Translations under genes and position numbers: made by a program
Assembly: GCA_037179385.1 (NCBI GenBank)
Contig: CM074195.1
Location: 8,571,787 to 8,635,786, forward strand
Direction of reading: 5' to 3'
From: Holothuria scabra
Lineage: Eukaryota; Echinodermata; Holothuroidea; Aspidochirotida; Holothuriidae
DNA length: 64,000 nt
The notes under the pieces: model-generated
What the model was told of the DNA's origin: nothing
Databases searched by the model: none
What the model saw: the letters and a program-made list of their open reading frames with translations, nothing else
Shown: piece after piece, positions 22,926 through 36,890 of the stretch
Position numbering within the stretch: the first letter of the stretch is position 1
Layout: every line of letters begins with the position of its first letter

Positions 22926-24980
22926 TGCTATAAGTAGTAAATTGACATCTAGCAGCCCGCTCTTCCAGAATAATTTAGTTATCGGCGACTCTCTGTGATG
23001 ATAACTTACAGACATCTCAGTTTCTGGTGAAGATGGTCGGTCAAATTTACAATCTTTTTTAGCTTTGTTGTTCCCCACTTATATTCAGTGAACACTCTTT
23101 GTTATATTCCGTATCGTCCTTTAGTATTATGAGCTTACTGACGAAAAGACGTCGGGTTTCCAACCTTCATGAACAGCAAGGCTTTTTAATTTTCTTTTCA
23201 TGCATTTTTTCGGCATGAGGGATTTCTATCTCCCATTTCCAATTTTGTCAGTAATTCTGGGTCGTTGTAAGCAGTGTTGCTCTTACACTTTCTATCTTTT
23301 GAAATAAGATTGCTCTAAAGAATGTACATGTTTCAGGTTATTTAATCAAAACAAGAAAGCAAGGTAGGATTAGGGTACTGTTCAATGACCCCAAATAAGA
23401 CATTGCATTAAGAAAACAAGATCTTCCACCCCGAATAGCATCAAAATTGCTAGGCTATTTTTTAAATAAAAAGTAAACGTCTTCCGCTAAACACCTTTGT
23501 TTTAGGTGAAGCTTTGTATCATGTGATGCTGTTTTCTGTCGCATCTTATATCGCGACCAATCTACTAACTCCTCTTTCGAGTATCTGGGACTTCGGGTAG
23601 CAATCATTCTTTTAATTTTAAAATCTCAAGAATCGCCACGGGCCATGTCAGCCTTTTTATATGAAAGAAAAATGCCACCTAATGTAATATGAAAGAGCAA
23701 ATTGCTTGCGGCTGTGTGTAGTTCAATGAAGCTAGTTATCCTTGTATATACTTTAAAACTTTCATCCGTTTACGCCTGTAGCGTCCAAAGTAACAATTCT
23801 GGATCATTAAAGGAACACAGTCAACCTCAGTTGGTGATTGTGAAATAGCAGAAGTGAAAATACGTCATCGCTGAGAGCTTAATATTTCAAGTTATACAGA
23901 AATGAAACTTTTGTGCAAGACAAAAAAAAAATCATTAGTAGTTCGGTCAGATGGGTCTATATTGAATAAAACTTGAGAAAATTGCTTTACAATTCCTATC
24001 TCTTTAATATTCCTCCGTGGTTTACAACCCAAATAATTTTGTGATAAACTTGCTTTCTTTGATAAGAAAAAGAACCGATCGAATGGTAGCTTTAACAAGT
24101 AATCAAAACACTCTTATGAAAGGAAATAAATAATTGTACAGCTGGATGCTTTGAAATTAAATATGTCTTTTATGGATCTGAAATTAAGTCTATGCAAGAC
24201 ATAAACGATGTGAATAGTTATAGTATTTTTGAAGCACATAACTCGGTTTGCCTAACGCGAAATAAGGCCACTGGACAATTTCAAATTTTCCTTACAATTA
24301 GAGAAAAACGGAAACAAATGTGATGACCATGATACCGAGAGACTACGTACGTAAAACGTAGTAAGGATGGCTAACAGTAAGAAAGAAAGATTCTTCTTTA
24401 ATTATTTGTAAGATTTACCTTCATCGCAGGAGTCGAATTTATACGATATGCAAGCCTATTGACGTATACAAGCTGAACTAGTGTAGTCAATATAGGTCCG
24501 CGGAGCAGGCACTTGTAAATTAGGCTTTGTGGAACTCATTTTCCCATATACATTATGCATTGATATCAGGTGACGTCATTCTCGAGGACAGAAAATGAAA
24601 CACACTCTTCCAACGAAGTGGACCTTCCACAAGCTCGAAGTGGACTTACACGCGTAAGCTTCCTTTTTGCACAGTCTGCATGTGGTGTAAGTTGTAACGA
24701 TATCTGCTAAGGTCCGTTTGCTCTGTGACGTCATATGCCTAGAGTCTGTTCGGAAAGCCTTCGACATAGAGTACGGCTGGAGGTATTTATTTCTATCGAC
24801 TTATAACAGAAACATCCAAGAAGAGGCATGATGTAAATGTCTAAAGGTTTAGTGATTTGTAACGTCTAGTGGGTCATAGCCTAGAACTTTTGTATATGAC
24901 GTCACATAACTTTCTCTTCATTGGCGTGTCCTACTTAATTAGATCTCATTATCAGTATACGTCAATGACCTAGTGTCGCA
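22926..24980. other. Gap; one possible repeat at 24560-24760
   Basis: No gene recognised. A block bounded by TGACGTCATTCTCGAGGACAG and CTCTGTGACGTCATATGC (24560-24740) resembles 34228-34400, which is bounded by TGACGTCATCC and TCTGTGACATCATATGC. They may be two diverged copies of one element. Confidence 0.3.
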
Positions 24981-25073
24981 CTAGTCCGTGGAGTGGAAGA
25001 AGTTTTTTTTTTCGTTCAGCTTAAAAAAAAATCACGGGGCGGCAGCATAAGGGGGCGGCAACCACAGAGGCGC
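24981..25073 (-). repeat. Short GC-rich dispersed repeat, copy 3 (inverted)
   Basis: Reverse complement of the repeat at 817 and 1195. On the minus strand it reads GCGCCTCTGTGGTTGCCGCC, then GCTGCCGCCCCGTGA and AGCTGAACGAAAAA. The A/T runs are longer here. Confidence 0.55.
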
Positions 25074-25431
25074 TACGCAGGCTATAGTCTTACGGGATAC
25101 AGTCGAAGGGTTCACAAATACAGTTCAGCTGTACTACTTCCTTAACAACCGACTCGGCGACTCATCACAAATTTTTCAACCCTAAATTGATGTCACTCTG
25201 TGACGCAGGGGAGTATCGTGTGTGAAAATGTAGGGGATATGGGCATTATATGAACGATACTTTTCAAACTTAATTAAGTTCTGATTATTGTTTTATTTAT
25301 GTGTCTTTATTTTTCCCTTTTCTCATCTGTGTCCCATCTTCCCTATCTGTCCCTTTCCTCCTCTTTGTTTCATCTTGGTTTTTTTTAAGTCTTCGTTTGT
25401 ATGTGGTAAAATTAAGGTCAAAGTGTAAACA

Positions 25432-25618
25432 GAGGAGTAGCCACAGGGGTGGTTTTGAGGGTTAGAACCCCTCCCCATGACCCAACCTGGCATTGCGAAA
25501 AACACCTAAAACAGCGGTTTTTTCTCTACCTTAGACTTTTCCCTCATGTCGTCCCCCAACCCCCCAACCCCCATGACACCAAAACCCTCCCGATGACACA
25601 ATCCTGGCTACTCGTCTG
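25432..25618. mobile_element. Short element with AGTAGCCA inverted ends
   Basis: The left end GGAGTAGCCACAGGGG and right end CCTGGCTACTCG are inverted (AGTAGCCA core). The interior is C-rich, with CCCCCAACCCCCCAACCCCC. No coding sequence. Possibly a decayed DNA transposon end pair. Confidence 0.4.
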
Positions 25619-25756
25619 AGTGTACCTATAGTATAGTATTTTCAAAATATTTATTTAAGAGGTTGCAAAACGAATCTTATTCATCCAACTTACTGCAATA
25701 TTATAGCTTTTTCCATTGCTGAGATATTGATTACTCACTTAAAGGTCAACTGCATT

Positions 25757-25797
25757 CAGTGGCGTTCGCAGGCTTTCTCTGAAGGGGGGGGGGGGCG
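25757..25797 (+). repeat. hAT-like end CAGTGGCGT followed by poly-G
   Basis: CAGTGGCGTTCGCAGG is followed within 20 bases by 13 G. Sequences of the form CAGTGGCGTA plus a G run are common at the ends of hAT-type elements in animals. No partner end was located. Confidence 0.35.
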
Positions 25798-26439
25798 ATG
25801 CAGTATGTTGAAGGAACGCCGACCCGGAGAGAGGTGTTCCCCTCTCTTTGAAAATCTTTGGTCTTTTCATTGAGCCTAGATGTGAAATGGTTCAACATTT
25901 TCGAATTTGACAGGAATAGTCTTGAAAGTTGATCTGTGCTGGTTAATGAGGATAAAAAAGGTTTTTTTTGTCTTTACACGCAATTTGATGCCATACACCT
26001 CTACCTTTTTGAAGTTAAATTGGTTTCTAAGCAGCAGTGATCGGCACCGGCGTACAGAAGCATTTCAGATTTTAAACATATGAGTAGGATTTAATCAGGT
26101 CATCTTTTCGTCGTTTGCAGAAAATGCTCACTTCAAGAAAAAGTTCGCAAAATGATCAAAAAGCTGTTAAAAACTTTGACTTAAAGAATGTAATATTGCC
26201 CAAAAGGCGATCTGAGCGGAGCGCTACCACTGACAATGACATCACAGATTATTCGGCAATGTACGTTTTAAAATTGAGCGAATAAATTTCAACATTTTAG
26301 CGTATATCTGAGCTCAGGAATGTCTCCTGAAGATGGAAGTTTGACGGTAGGAATTGATTTTTCACTTGCTCTGTAATACATAAATTTGATATTTTTAAAC
26401 TTTAGGTATACTTTCAGTTTAAATTCTGCCGAAATCTGC

Positions 26440-26610
26440 CGTAAAGTAGGATGGAGACCCTTATTTTCGTTCGAGTTTGCTTGTTTACTTACGAAAACAA
26501 GGGAACACCGTACACTATGTGCTGATTTCGCTTTGTGTATCCCTCGGTGTGCCCCACAATGCCATGCGGCAACGAAATATCGAATTCGCTTATATCTCTG
26601 AGGTAACCCA
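26440..26610 (-). repeat. Dispersed repeat also present near 47890-48030
   Basis: On the minus strand the block reads TATAAGCGAATTCGATATTT, CGTTGCC, CCCTTGTTTTCGTAAG and CCTACTTTACGG. The same landmarks occur in the same order and strand near 47890-48030 (TACAAGCGAGTTCGG, CCCTTGTTTTCGTGC, CCTACTTTACGG). The open frames over both are probably repeat shadows. Confidence 0.5.
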
Positions 26611-27339
26611 CGTCGATAAGTCTCTCCCACGTTACTTTTCGAAATCTTTGTGATATTACATATATTGTGTTTCATTGTTAAAGCAGAAATAGAAAACTTC
26701 ACACTTCAGATTTCCCTTCCTTGGTAGTGAGAAGCCGTATAACGAGTTGATTTTGTTGAAAGTTCTGCCAGGGTGAAAGACATACCTAATCTCAGAACAA
26801 ATTTAGTTAAAAGCTAAATAAACGAATTGCTGTTCGTAAGTGTAGAACTAGACTACATTTAATTATATTAGGAAATCCTTCAGAGAAACTAGTGTTAATT
26901 CGTCCTTGTCGTGTTTGAAGAGGCAACATTATTGCAGCTGTTTAAATACGTATGAAAGAAAACGGTTTGTATAAATACAAAGTAGATGGCCTAAGGTTCT
27001 GGTAGTGGTAATTACGGGTTAGGTTGTAGGGGCGGGATAAGTTTATTTTCCACAAAATGTACAACTGTGCATCCCCAGGCTTTTTACAATTCTCTTATTA
27101 GTTACGTAATTTTGATTAGTGCGTTTGAATTATCCATTCAGAGAATGTAGAAATCTCAAGAAACTATCCACGTTGTGTTGTAAAAGTTTTACTTTGGCAG
27201 CAATCCCTGTGTGTTCACCAAACAGTTATGTAGCGAATAGGCGAAATGACCATGGGGTTACTGGACGCAGGTCATCAGTAAATGCCATCGGTAAATGTCA
27301 CAGGTCACGGATATGGTTTTCTGCTTCTTGTTCTGCATG

Positions 27340-27554
27340 CATGGCCGTACTTAACTTGGAAGGGCTGCAGCCCCCCCCCCCCCACCATTCGAAGATCTTG
27401 CTGAATCGGACAGATTTGGATGCCTCAGTTGGACGGAGATTATGTTTGGGATCGTGAGTCGGGCCAAAAGTCACTGCACCTGAGAAGTGCTATGTCTGCA
27501 TCAGGGCCGATATGAGTAGTGTAACATGCTAAAGGGAGAAGGAATCACCCTTTT
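27340..27554 (+). mobile_element. Possible second SINE family with CTAA tail
   Basis: A poly-C run (27369-27383) is followed by GGATGCCTCAGTTGGACGG, close to a tRNA A-box, and GGGATCGTGAGTCGGGCC, a poor B-box. About 215 bases later the sequence ends in the long CTAA array. The family is not recognised; the tRNA origin is an inference from the boxes only. Confidence 0.4.
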
Positions 27555-28017
<463 letters not shown>

Positions 28018-28164
28018 TCTAGTTCAAAGGCGTAATCATATCAACCCAAACATTTCCCATTCTCCAAACTTACGAACTTATCCAAGTTCCTCCCTCAAAT
28101 GTCTTAAGTCATATCCCCATCCAGTCAGCAATCTCAGATTATTACTTTACGTTGATAGTTAGTT

Positions 28165-28392
28165 AGACGACCCAGTTTCCAACCAATTGGTTCAAGTAGA
28201 GCCGACCACGGCCCCTTTTCCAGTTGTGGCTCAGTGGCTTGCTTTCACTTCTCATTTGCCTATGCGGAGCATCACGCACAATGGCAGAAGGTTCCATTTT
28301 TAGAGTCTTTTTGGTATGACTCGACCTGGGAACTCGAATCCGGGCCTTCCGCGTGAGAGGCGGATGTTCTATACCTCTAAACCAAACACGTG
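28165..28392 (-). mobile_element. tRNA-Glu-like SINE, inverted copy
   Basis: Minus-strand copy: the tail TAACTAACTA is at the low-coordinate end, then the CCAATTGGTTCAAGTAGAGC body, and the CCGCGTGAGAGGCGGATG anticodon arm. The head flank makes a small palindrome, CCAAACACGTGGTGTTTGG, at 28381-28399. Confidence 0.85.
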
Positions 28393-28448
28393 GTGTTTGG
28401 TTTAGGCTTAGAATAATTTAATAAAAGACACCAAATATGTGATCAGAA

Positions 28449-28576
28449 CTCTGTTAGCTACAGTACCGGTACCCTATAATTTTGAGCTTGCTGTCAATCA
28501 AATAACTATGCCAATTAAGAATTTCTGTAGACTACTACAGAAATTGTAGTTTGGGGTGAGCGTTGACTGCCTTTAA
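28449..28576. repeat. MITE family C, right-half fragment
   Basis: It shares CAGTACCGGTACC, GAGCTTGCTGTCAATCAAA, AATTGTAGTTTGGGGTGAG and the final CCTTTAA with the intact copies. Confidence 0.6.
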
Positions 28577-28680
28577 GGCTCTTCTGAAAAGCATCATATT
28601 CATTTGTTGTATACAATAAAATTATCTGTACCGATTACATGCGAACGTCCTACTTTATAGTTGGCAACAGGTTAGTCAGA

Positions 28681-28800
28681 TGGAGTTTTACGGCCCAGTT
28701 TCCAACCAATTGGTTCAAGTCAAGCCGTCCACGGCTTTTCTTCATGTGTGGCTAACTGGCTTGTTTTCTCTACTCCAGTTGGCAATAGGGGCACAGCCCA
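28681..28800 (-). mobile_element. tRNA-Glu-like SINE, head-less copy
   Basis: Only the 3' body is present: ATGGAGTTTTACGGCCCAG, AACCAATTGGTTCAAGTC and a GTGTGGCTAACTGGCTTG block. It stops before the tRNA-like head. Confidence 0.75.
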
Positions 28801-29885
28801 TATGGACAGTTCTCAGTTACGCCAAACTTGAACTAGCGGCTGTAAACCCGGCTACGTCTGACAGTGAGGGCAACTTGAACATGCATGAAGTACATGCAGG
28901 GGTTGGACTCAAACATGGCGGACTGAAATGAAATATTCTACAGTACCTGCAAGGCTCGACCTAAGGTGTCACGTGAGAACTGCTGTTGCTTGTTCATGAT
29001 TGATTACAAACAGACTTTGATTATGGAAGTTTAAGACCCTGAATGATAAACTCATTACATGGAAAGAATTCGCATTTTGTTTGAAAAACCGATTTTAAAA
29101 TTTGCATGTCGTAAAAAGATTTCTACCGAAAATAGCTAAGACTTTGAGTTCTTCGCAGCCTGTTAACTTCTACAACTGTTATCATCTTTACATTTTTGGC
29201 TCTCGTGTCGGCTATTTTAACGATTTAAATGCATTTCTTTATGCAAACTCATATGAGGACTTTAAAAATGCCCTTTACTCGAATGATGTCAAGCAATTGA
29301 TCTTGGTGCTTTCACCAACATCACCGTAGCCTCAACCGACCTTAATTTTGATTACACGTTAACTGTCAGCATCAACTCTCTCATACTGTCCCATCATATT
29401 TTCCATTGATACCCTAGGTCACCTAGTAATCGCTAATAAAGGGCAATAATCACAATAGTAAATGTTTTGACGTCATACAGAGACCTATCCTAGATATGCT
29501 GATCCGCCAGGCTGTAAGTGAAGGTCAGTTTTAGTAACACCCGGGTGGTTTCAGGACAGCCACTTAAAGAAATGAAATACTGTTTATGGAATTTGAGCTG
29601 TTTTGCTCAGAAAGTTACAAGTCTTACCCACACAGTTTGAGTCATGTCACAATGTTCATTGCATATAGGATACTGGCGTTTTACTAACTTGCTGAGATAT
29701 TTCTTGAGAAATTACCCTTCACAATATCATTTTCGACATGTCTCAATTAATTGTGACAAAATTGTTCGGATAACATACTGAAAGCAGCAACTTCGCTTAT
29801 AGGAAAATGCAGTCATCCCAATTTGACTAAGTGTACTACTCTACCCTATTACGGCTCTTGAGAACCATGTGACCATATTTTTTAC

Positions 29886-30365
29886 CTAAAGGGGAAGTAT
29901 TTTATAAATAATAAATAATTCAATAAATATTTTATTTTCGTTGGTGAAAGAGGAATCAACTCTTCACAGTGTGGTAAAACGTCCATTCAAATCAGAAATA
30001 TACATCTCGAGATATAAGTGAACGAAGTCAATAGATTTGTGTTTCAAAGTCAACTTGAGGGCAGCTGATCAAGGTTATATCAGTTTCCCTTTGTTTTTCA
30101 GACTGTTGTGTTGACTTAACTTGAAGTTAATAGGGACAGAACCTTCCTGTGGGGAATGCAAAGTTCGTAAAATTCTCATGCCACTTATGAAATAACATTG
30201 CGATAATACGGGATTATTGAGGAGAAAATGGTCAAGTTAGAAGAAATATATTACACTGTTCATTTATGTGAGGATATGATGTCATATGTGCTTGCTTAAA
30301 GTTCACTATACCTTATTATATCTTGAAAACCAAACATCGGATTTCAGTGAAAATTTCATCAGATT
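29886..30365 (-). mobile_element. Dispersed element family B, inverted copy
   Basis: It begins CTAAAGGGGAAGT and contains TGAAAGAGGAATCAACTCTT, CAGACTGTTGTGTTGAC and ATGTGCTTGCTTAAAGTTCAC. It is the reverse complement of the copies at 5837 and 10197. Confidence 0.6.
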
Positions 30366-30569
30366 GTGAAAGGTATGAGGAGTAACTGATTGTTTTGCCT
30401 TGAATGTGTAAAGTTTACAGGTTAGTCATCTCGCACCTAAAACTTCCTCAATTGGCACAGTTTTTTTTTTTTTTTGAAAATATTAAAAATGAAGAGTACT
30501 GCAGCTCATAGCACACAACATGCAAACAAGTGACTTGTTTTGAAAATACTGTGGGGTCTTTTGTAATAA

Positions 30570-30690
30570 CCCTTTAGCAATAAACTGAGATTGTGTATAC
30601 ATGAGGACGAGATGGAGACAGTTGTTTGACTGGCATAAGTAAGTTGGTTAAGAATTGGAACTGTTTGGGTCGAGAGGATTAGGCCTTTAA
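30570..30690 (+). repeat. MITE family C, 3' fragment
   Basis: AGCAATAAACTGAGATTGTG through GGATTAGGCCTTTAA matches the last 120 bases of the copy at 2004-2270. Confidence 0.6.
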
Positions 30691-33600
30691 GTCCTTAAAT
30701 TCAATGAAGGGACCCTACTTAAGCAAAGGCATAAGTAAGAAGAAAACTGATGAGAATTAGCGGTTGTTTCAAAACAGATTTTGGGCAATTCCCTTCATCT
30801 TTAACTGTGAACAGATGAAGGACATAAAGTTTGATGTCTATATGCCTGCCAATCTGGTCTAAACGCATTAAAGAGTTGCAATTTCCATAAAAATCTAAGA
30901 CACGTTTAATCACTTTACATGAAAACTGCATAACACGAAATCGCTACACTATATGTGTCGAAATCTTATTCCGTACAGGCTTAGTTCCTTTACGTATGTG
31001 TATATCGTATTTCACATATATTCATCATGAGATCACATTGAACAAGTGAGAGGACACGTTCACTGATGTAAATATATGATGTTTATAGCAAGAGAGAAAT
31101 TACATAAATATACAGTGTTCTGAACACTTAAATGACTTTTACATCCACTGAGTCAGATGTTGGGTTTCATTAGATTCTTGCCAACCATGAAAAAGTTGAG
31201 TTTACGCTGATGCCCTCATAGTATGGCAGGGGGTCGATGGGGGTGGGGGGCAGGACGGTAATTTCCATCCAAAGAAACTATTGGGGTAGAAAATATCGTT
31301 TCCCCCAATAAATCAGGTAGTTTACAAAATAACAGAAAGACATAATATAATATTGTGGTGTACAGTTGACTTCAGGGATTTCATAGGGCGTCAATTTGAG
31401 CCTATTCAAATTATACGGTAATAATAAAAAAATACTGTGAGACCAATGTTTTGTGTATATGCCCGTCATTATGAGTGTGTGTGCGTTTGTGTATGTGTGT
31501 GTATATATGTGTGTTGATTGCTTCTAGAGTCCACCGGTCCGGGACATGATGAAGGGTTCCCGCTGTTGGAAAACTTTTGCCCCAAAACCACAAACAAGAT
31601 CTACGTCCGTGTCATAAGGCCTAGTATAGCTATTGCCAATTCCAAACAAGATAATTTTTTAGGGGGTGGGGGTGGGGATTGATCTTGTCCTAACGTGAGA
31701 TTCTCTCTTGTGTTTGCCGTATGCAGGCCTACAGTACATGCACTATAAAAAATGGAATACCCATCATGAAATAGACAATCTGTGATGGTATAAATGGTAA
31801 AATGAGCACTGGTTTACTTAATGTTCTTTCAAACATCTGTGCAGTGCTTCCACACTCTGAAAATAGATTTCCCTACTGACGCCCTTAATTTCCCCGAAAT
31901 CCACATGCCATTTCCCAAAATTGGCTTTAAAGCTATTCCTAGCCCCTCTCTCCCGCCCATGACGAAAAGTTCTGATTAAGCCCACTTCTCTTGCCCCTTC
32001 CAACATGGATTATCAGAATCGTTGTCTATTTCAGTTTTAATGCTTATTATTTTGACGAAAGCAAGTTTTAATGTCATTATTCATGTGGTGTTCACGTTTG
32101 CATTTATCGAGGGTACATCGTTAGTTTTGAGGCCTTCTGGTACTAATAGGCATGTAATGCATCTACAAACCCAAGAAAGGGGTATTTTCCTTCCATAAAA
32201 GAGTTTGAAAAAACTTATAGGCCATTTTTATTTGGAAAACTCAGTCTTATCTTAAATTTCCTCAAATTACCTGAAATTTTCTGAGTTCCCGGAAAATTTC
32301 CCGACATCATCTCAATTTCCCGGAGTTTATCGTTTTCGGGAAATTCCTTGAAAGTAGAAGCGCTGCAGTTTGGAGTACATTTCTAATAATGCACATTCCA
32401 GTGAAATAACTACTTTTACCACTCTCAGTGCAAGAAATGACGGTTATTTTTTTACCATTTTATATCGGGGGTTGATGAAGGCAAACAACTCCCTAAATGA
32501 CACCGCGTGGAATTTTGTCTCCTTAGCTAATCAATAATTTCATTAGTAAAATTTGACTTAATTCCCAAGTTGTCATTCTACTTTTTTTGAAATGAGAATC
32601 AAGTCCAAGGTATAACAAAACCACCGACATCTAATTTTACTTTTTTTTGATTGATAGTAAAATTTTATACTGTCTTATCTTGAATTCTTATAAATACGAT
32701 CTACGTAGTATAAATGCCACGTAGCACCTTTAATGTCATTTCATTTTTATTTCACTGCAGTGCATATTAAAAGTATCTCAATTTCTCGCCATGGCAAGTT
32801 CCTTCCCTCATTCCCCTTAGCCGTATACCATCGTGCATTGGTCTAAAATAGCAGTCTTATACCTCGCCTGATTGGTCGGTATCCTCATGAAACGCTAATA
32901 TATTAATTATACTTCCATTTATAGAATGTCTTTGGTGGCGCAATAATATTTTATTTGTTTAGAAGGAAAATCAATCGCCTGGAGTCAGTTGAGGCTCTTT
33001 GAATTGAAAAATGTAACTGTTTCAGAGTCAATGATTTTAATGAGACAACGCTTTCTCCTTCGCTACAATTTGTCTATTTCAAAATTAAATGAAAATTACT
33101 TGTCAAGTATGAGTGCCCGGGAGAGCATGTTAAACGATGAATTTTGATGACACTAATGGCGTTCCTTACGAAATTGTGACACAGACTGTCAGTCTGGAAA
33201 GCAATGCAAATGATTTCAGTCTATCAAAACCCAGCAGGGCTTCTGTGAGATAACGTCAATCTTTCGAATGTCTTTAGTAATTTAAAGGATAAGGAAAGGC
33301 TCTTCAGCACGGAAGACAACAAGTCTGATATCATTTGCATTAGTCATACAACTATGTTTTAAGAGAAAATACGGTCATGTCGAAACCCATGGCTGTAGGA
33401 AGGCGGTATTAATAAAACGTTGTCAAGTTTCCATGCGTGAAACATGAGGAATATGGATGATGAATGAGCCGCAAAAGATTTCGACTTCAAATAAATCATT
33501 TGATATTTTGTCAAACACACCTGCTTTATGCTTCTACTCACAAAAACAATAAACAGTTTCCTTGGTAACGGTCTTTAATTGATTTATGAAAAACAAATGC

Positions 33601-36600
33601 TTATACAGTGTATGACATTATTACAGATGTCAGTTGAACGACTACTGCGCTAAGGAACAGTTAACATTTCCAAGGGTTCTAACCACCGTTGCCAACTCAG
33701 TCATGTTTTCTCTTTATTCTCTTGACCCACAAAATATATATTGTACGAAATGTTTTACAGTTTACTGTTGACAACTACGGAGACTATTTTTTGTATCTTC
33801 AACTTCTGCGCCCAGTGGGGGCGCCAAAATCTCAAAACTTGGGGGGGGGGTGGAGGGAAAAACTAGGGGCAAAGGATAATGTTGGGGGCAAAAATTTTCC
33901 GACGAAACCGAGTCCAAAGTGTCCGTTCCTGGGATGAGGTCCAGGGAGAGAATCTCCGACGGGAAGCTCGGGGGATTCAGCATATATGTGGATAAAACAT
34001 TAAGTCCGGGAGAGGTGTATTATTTATTTTTTCGGTAAACCCTAGTCCTTACAGACCTAAATTGGGGTGGGATGGGGCATGTAGGTTGAAGGCCAGAATC
34101 TGGGGGATGCCCCATCTTCCTCTCGTGGCGCCTTTTCTTGCTGCGCCTCCTGATGCAGGTAAACCCCGTACATACTAAGACCTGTGCCAATTCGGTACAA
34201 TAACAGATCTTGTGCCTTAACGACATACTGACGTCATCCTTTGAGCAGAACAATGGGACAAGTGGCCACTTCTATAAGAATTCTCCCTGCACCTGTAGCA
34301 GACTATGCACGTGTTCGAGTGGTTGACAAATCAGCTCTCTGCATTGGCTTGTTTTGCCTCCAAAGGAGGGCGTACTTTCCGTTCTGTGACATCATATGCA
34401 CAAGGTCTATGGGACGACAGGTAATCAAATTTTGCAGTCACAAAATGACCCAGCTTTGCGCCATTTTGTTTGAATTTTAGTAGTATTGTCAAAATTTGGG
34501 TAACACTCGACCCTTTATTTGCATACTTTTGTTAGAGGCTCATGCGTTAAAGGTATATAAGAATTAACTGGACGGAAAATGCTCGTCTGTGGCAAATTAT
34601 TCACACTGGATGTGATTAAATTGATTCTGGGTACACTTTTTCAAATAAAGTTGACATTTGAATACACTTCACTACCAGACCCTGCGACGGGAAGGGGTGG
34701 AGGAACTAACCGTATATAGTCAGTTTTACTTAAGACGGAGACGCAGTTAGTGAGTTGTTTTTGACGCTTAATTGCTAAGAGGAGTGGAAAACTACGAAAA
34801 CATATCAATGTGTTATTTCTTTAAATTTCAAAACACGACTGTTAAACTTTAAAATGGCGCTGACAACTTGGGACCGTGTACTCGGGTAAGTTGTCCCCCT
34901 GCTGCCCCGAGCTTCGTAAATGGGCTGGCGACAAATTAAGAAGAGCACCCCCAAATTTTCAAAAACACAATAAAAGCGAAACGTTTACAACAGAGAAAAA
35001 TTACGCCTCGAGGGATCGAGACATTTGTCCTTCTGTAAAGTGACACATGAAAGCTGTATGAGCATAACTTACAATACCCCTCAATGTATACAATGTTTCG
35101 CTCCCTGTCAAGGAATCGTAAAGACTCAGTCAATCGCCTCTCTCAGGCATTAAGCGTTACAGCTGTGTTTTATTATCAATGGAAATTTTTTATCAGTGAA
35201 AATTAGTGGATGAAAGCAAAGAGAATATCATGAATATAATAATGACTTGTAATCAAAGTAGTCTCCCTATTGAATTCAGCCAATTACTTCTACAAACTAA
35301 TAATACATTGCATATATGTATGCAATTACTCAACTGTCAAGTCTAAGCCAATTCCTTCTGATAAATAACATTACATGTTATAGCAGGCATGACGTCACGT
35401 TCCTGCACAAGAAAAATACAGTAAACCTTACAATTTGATTAGCAATGGAAGCTTCCTTGTCAGATAATTTTTCGTTCCCAGTGATAAAACGCAATAAACC
35501 GCTTTATTGATTTTACAAACCCTTTTTATATGAAGGACTTTTATCGACAACATTTTGACTTGGACCTTATCCGCGAGTCTAGGAAAAAAAGTTGTCTGAA
35601 AAAGAAAATCGATTTTTTGAAGTTAAGATGCTGATAGGAGGGGAAGGTATTATTCCATCAAACCGTTTGGACGTGCTATAGGGTTGCATAGCCATTTATA
35701 GAAAGAACAATACACTTTAAAGACCGCACAAAAGGGCGTGAAACGCTACCGCCATAAATTGAAAACATGTATGGATTTAGCAATGAATTGATTAGGAGTA
35801 TTTTAAAATGGCAGATTTGTGACTAATGTTTCGGGCTGTTGCACTACACAATACATACCTAATTCAGACCTACTTAGAACTAAAGAGCTAGTAAGATGAC
35901 CGACTGATTTCGGTGATATTGATTTATCTCAGGTGCTGTAGTGACATGCCTCGCTGGTCTCCTGGAGATCAAACGGAACCTCACGGGTTCTTCACTGATG
36001 TACATATATAACATAAAAGCCGTACTATACATAAAAGCCATGCCGTACTAGGCACTGGTGTATAAGCTTAGCGGTCTGTCTTTGGTTATTATTGATTAAG
36101 GGAAGATGACATGGATGATCTGGTAGTTAAGATGGCTTCCCAATTCATATCAAGTCAACTTTGAAGTACAGCTGCTCTCTGTCGTTGAAACGCTCTGTGT
36201 GCCAACTTTCACACAAGAACCCGCCGAACTAATCAATTCTTTACAACATTCCGTAAAAGAGTAAATTTCACCAGGATTCAGGAGAAACCAACTGCTTAGC
36301 AATCCCCGTGCAACAATTTTAACAATGACCGAAGTATTTAGAACAGCTATACTGTCAGGCACAGACGCAATTAAAGCTTAATGACGTCACAAATCTATTT
36401 TTGTTTGATTTTGCTACAAACTGTAAGTTGTTTAATTTAAGTGTAATATAAGTGTTTTGCTCTCTTGCTCAAGGATTCGTGGTATTATATTCTCCAAAAT
36501 TTCCCGAAGCCATATCTTCAAATTATGAACGACGAAACAAAATGATCACTGCAAGGATATGGGCTGGCAACTGTTACATCATGCAAAACGTGAAATAAGA

Positions 36601-36890
36601 GAAAGCCTCATACCAGCTAATATCTGCCTGCTCGGAATCAAATTGCTCTAAATAACCTTAATTCTAATTTTGAATCAAAGGTTCTACGCAAGGAGCGACA
36701 AAGATGTGGGCCGGAATCGAGTGCCACTCTACCAAGGACTAATGCGTTATCAGTCGGGATAGCAACTGCTAGAAGAGGAAGGTTCTTCATAAAATATTCC
36801 GTTCTTTCCTAAATATTTCATTCGAACAGATCCAATTTCAGACATATAGCCTTTAATGTCTTATTTACGATTAAATTAGCAGCCATGTGT
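30691..36890. other. Long gap without recognised gene
   Basis: About 6.2 kb of AT-rich DNA. It holds a GT-rich microsatellite at 31471-31517, poly-G near 33841, a possible diverged repeat at 34228-34400, and CCCGGAAA-type short repeats at about 32290-32345. Open frames are short and overlap on both strands. A Cys-containing minus-strand frame (36150-36362) has no ATG start or family match. Confidence 0.35.
31471..31517 (+). repeat. GT-rich microsatellite
   Basis: Imperfect (GT)n/(TATG)n run of about 45 bases. Confidence 0.8.

Noticed and set aside
26289..26702. A 137-codon open frame on the minus strand
   Set aside because: It overlaps a dispersed repeat also present near 47890, the similarity is in DNA landmarks, and no protein motif is visible.
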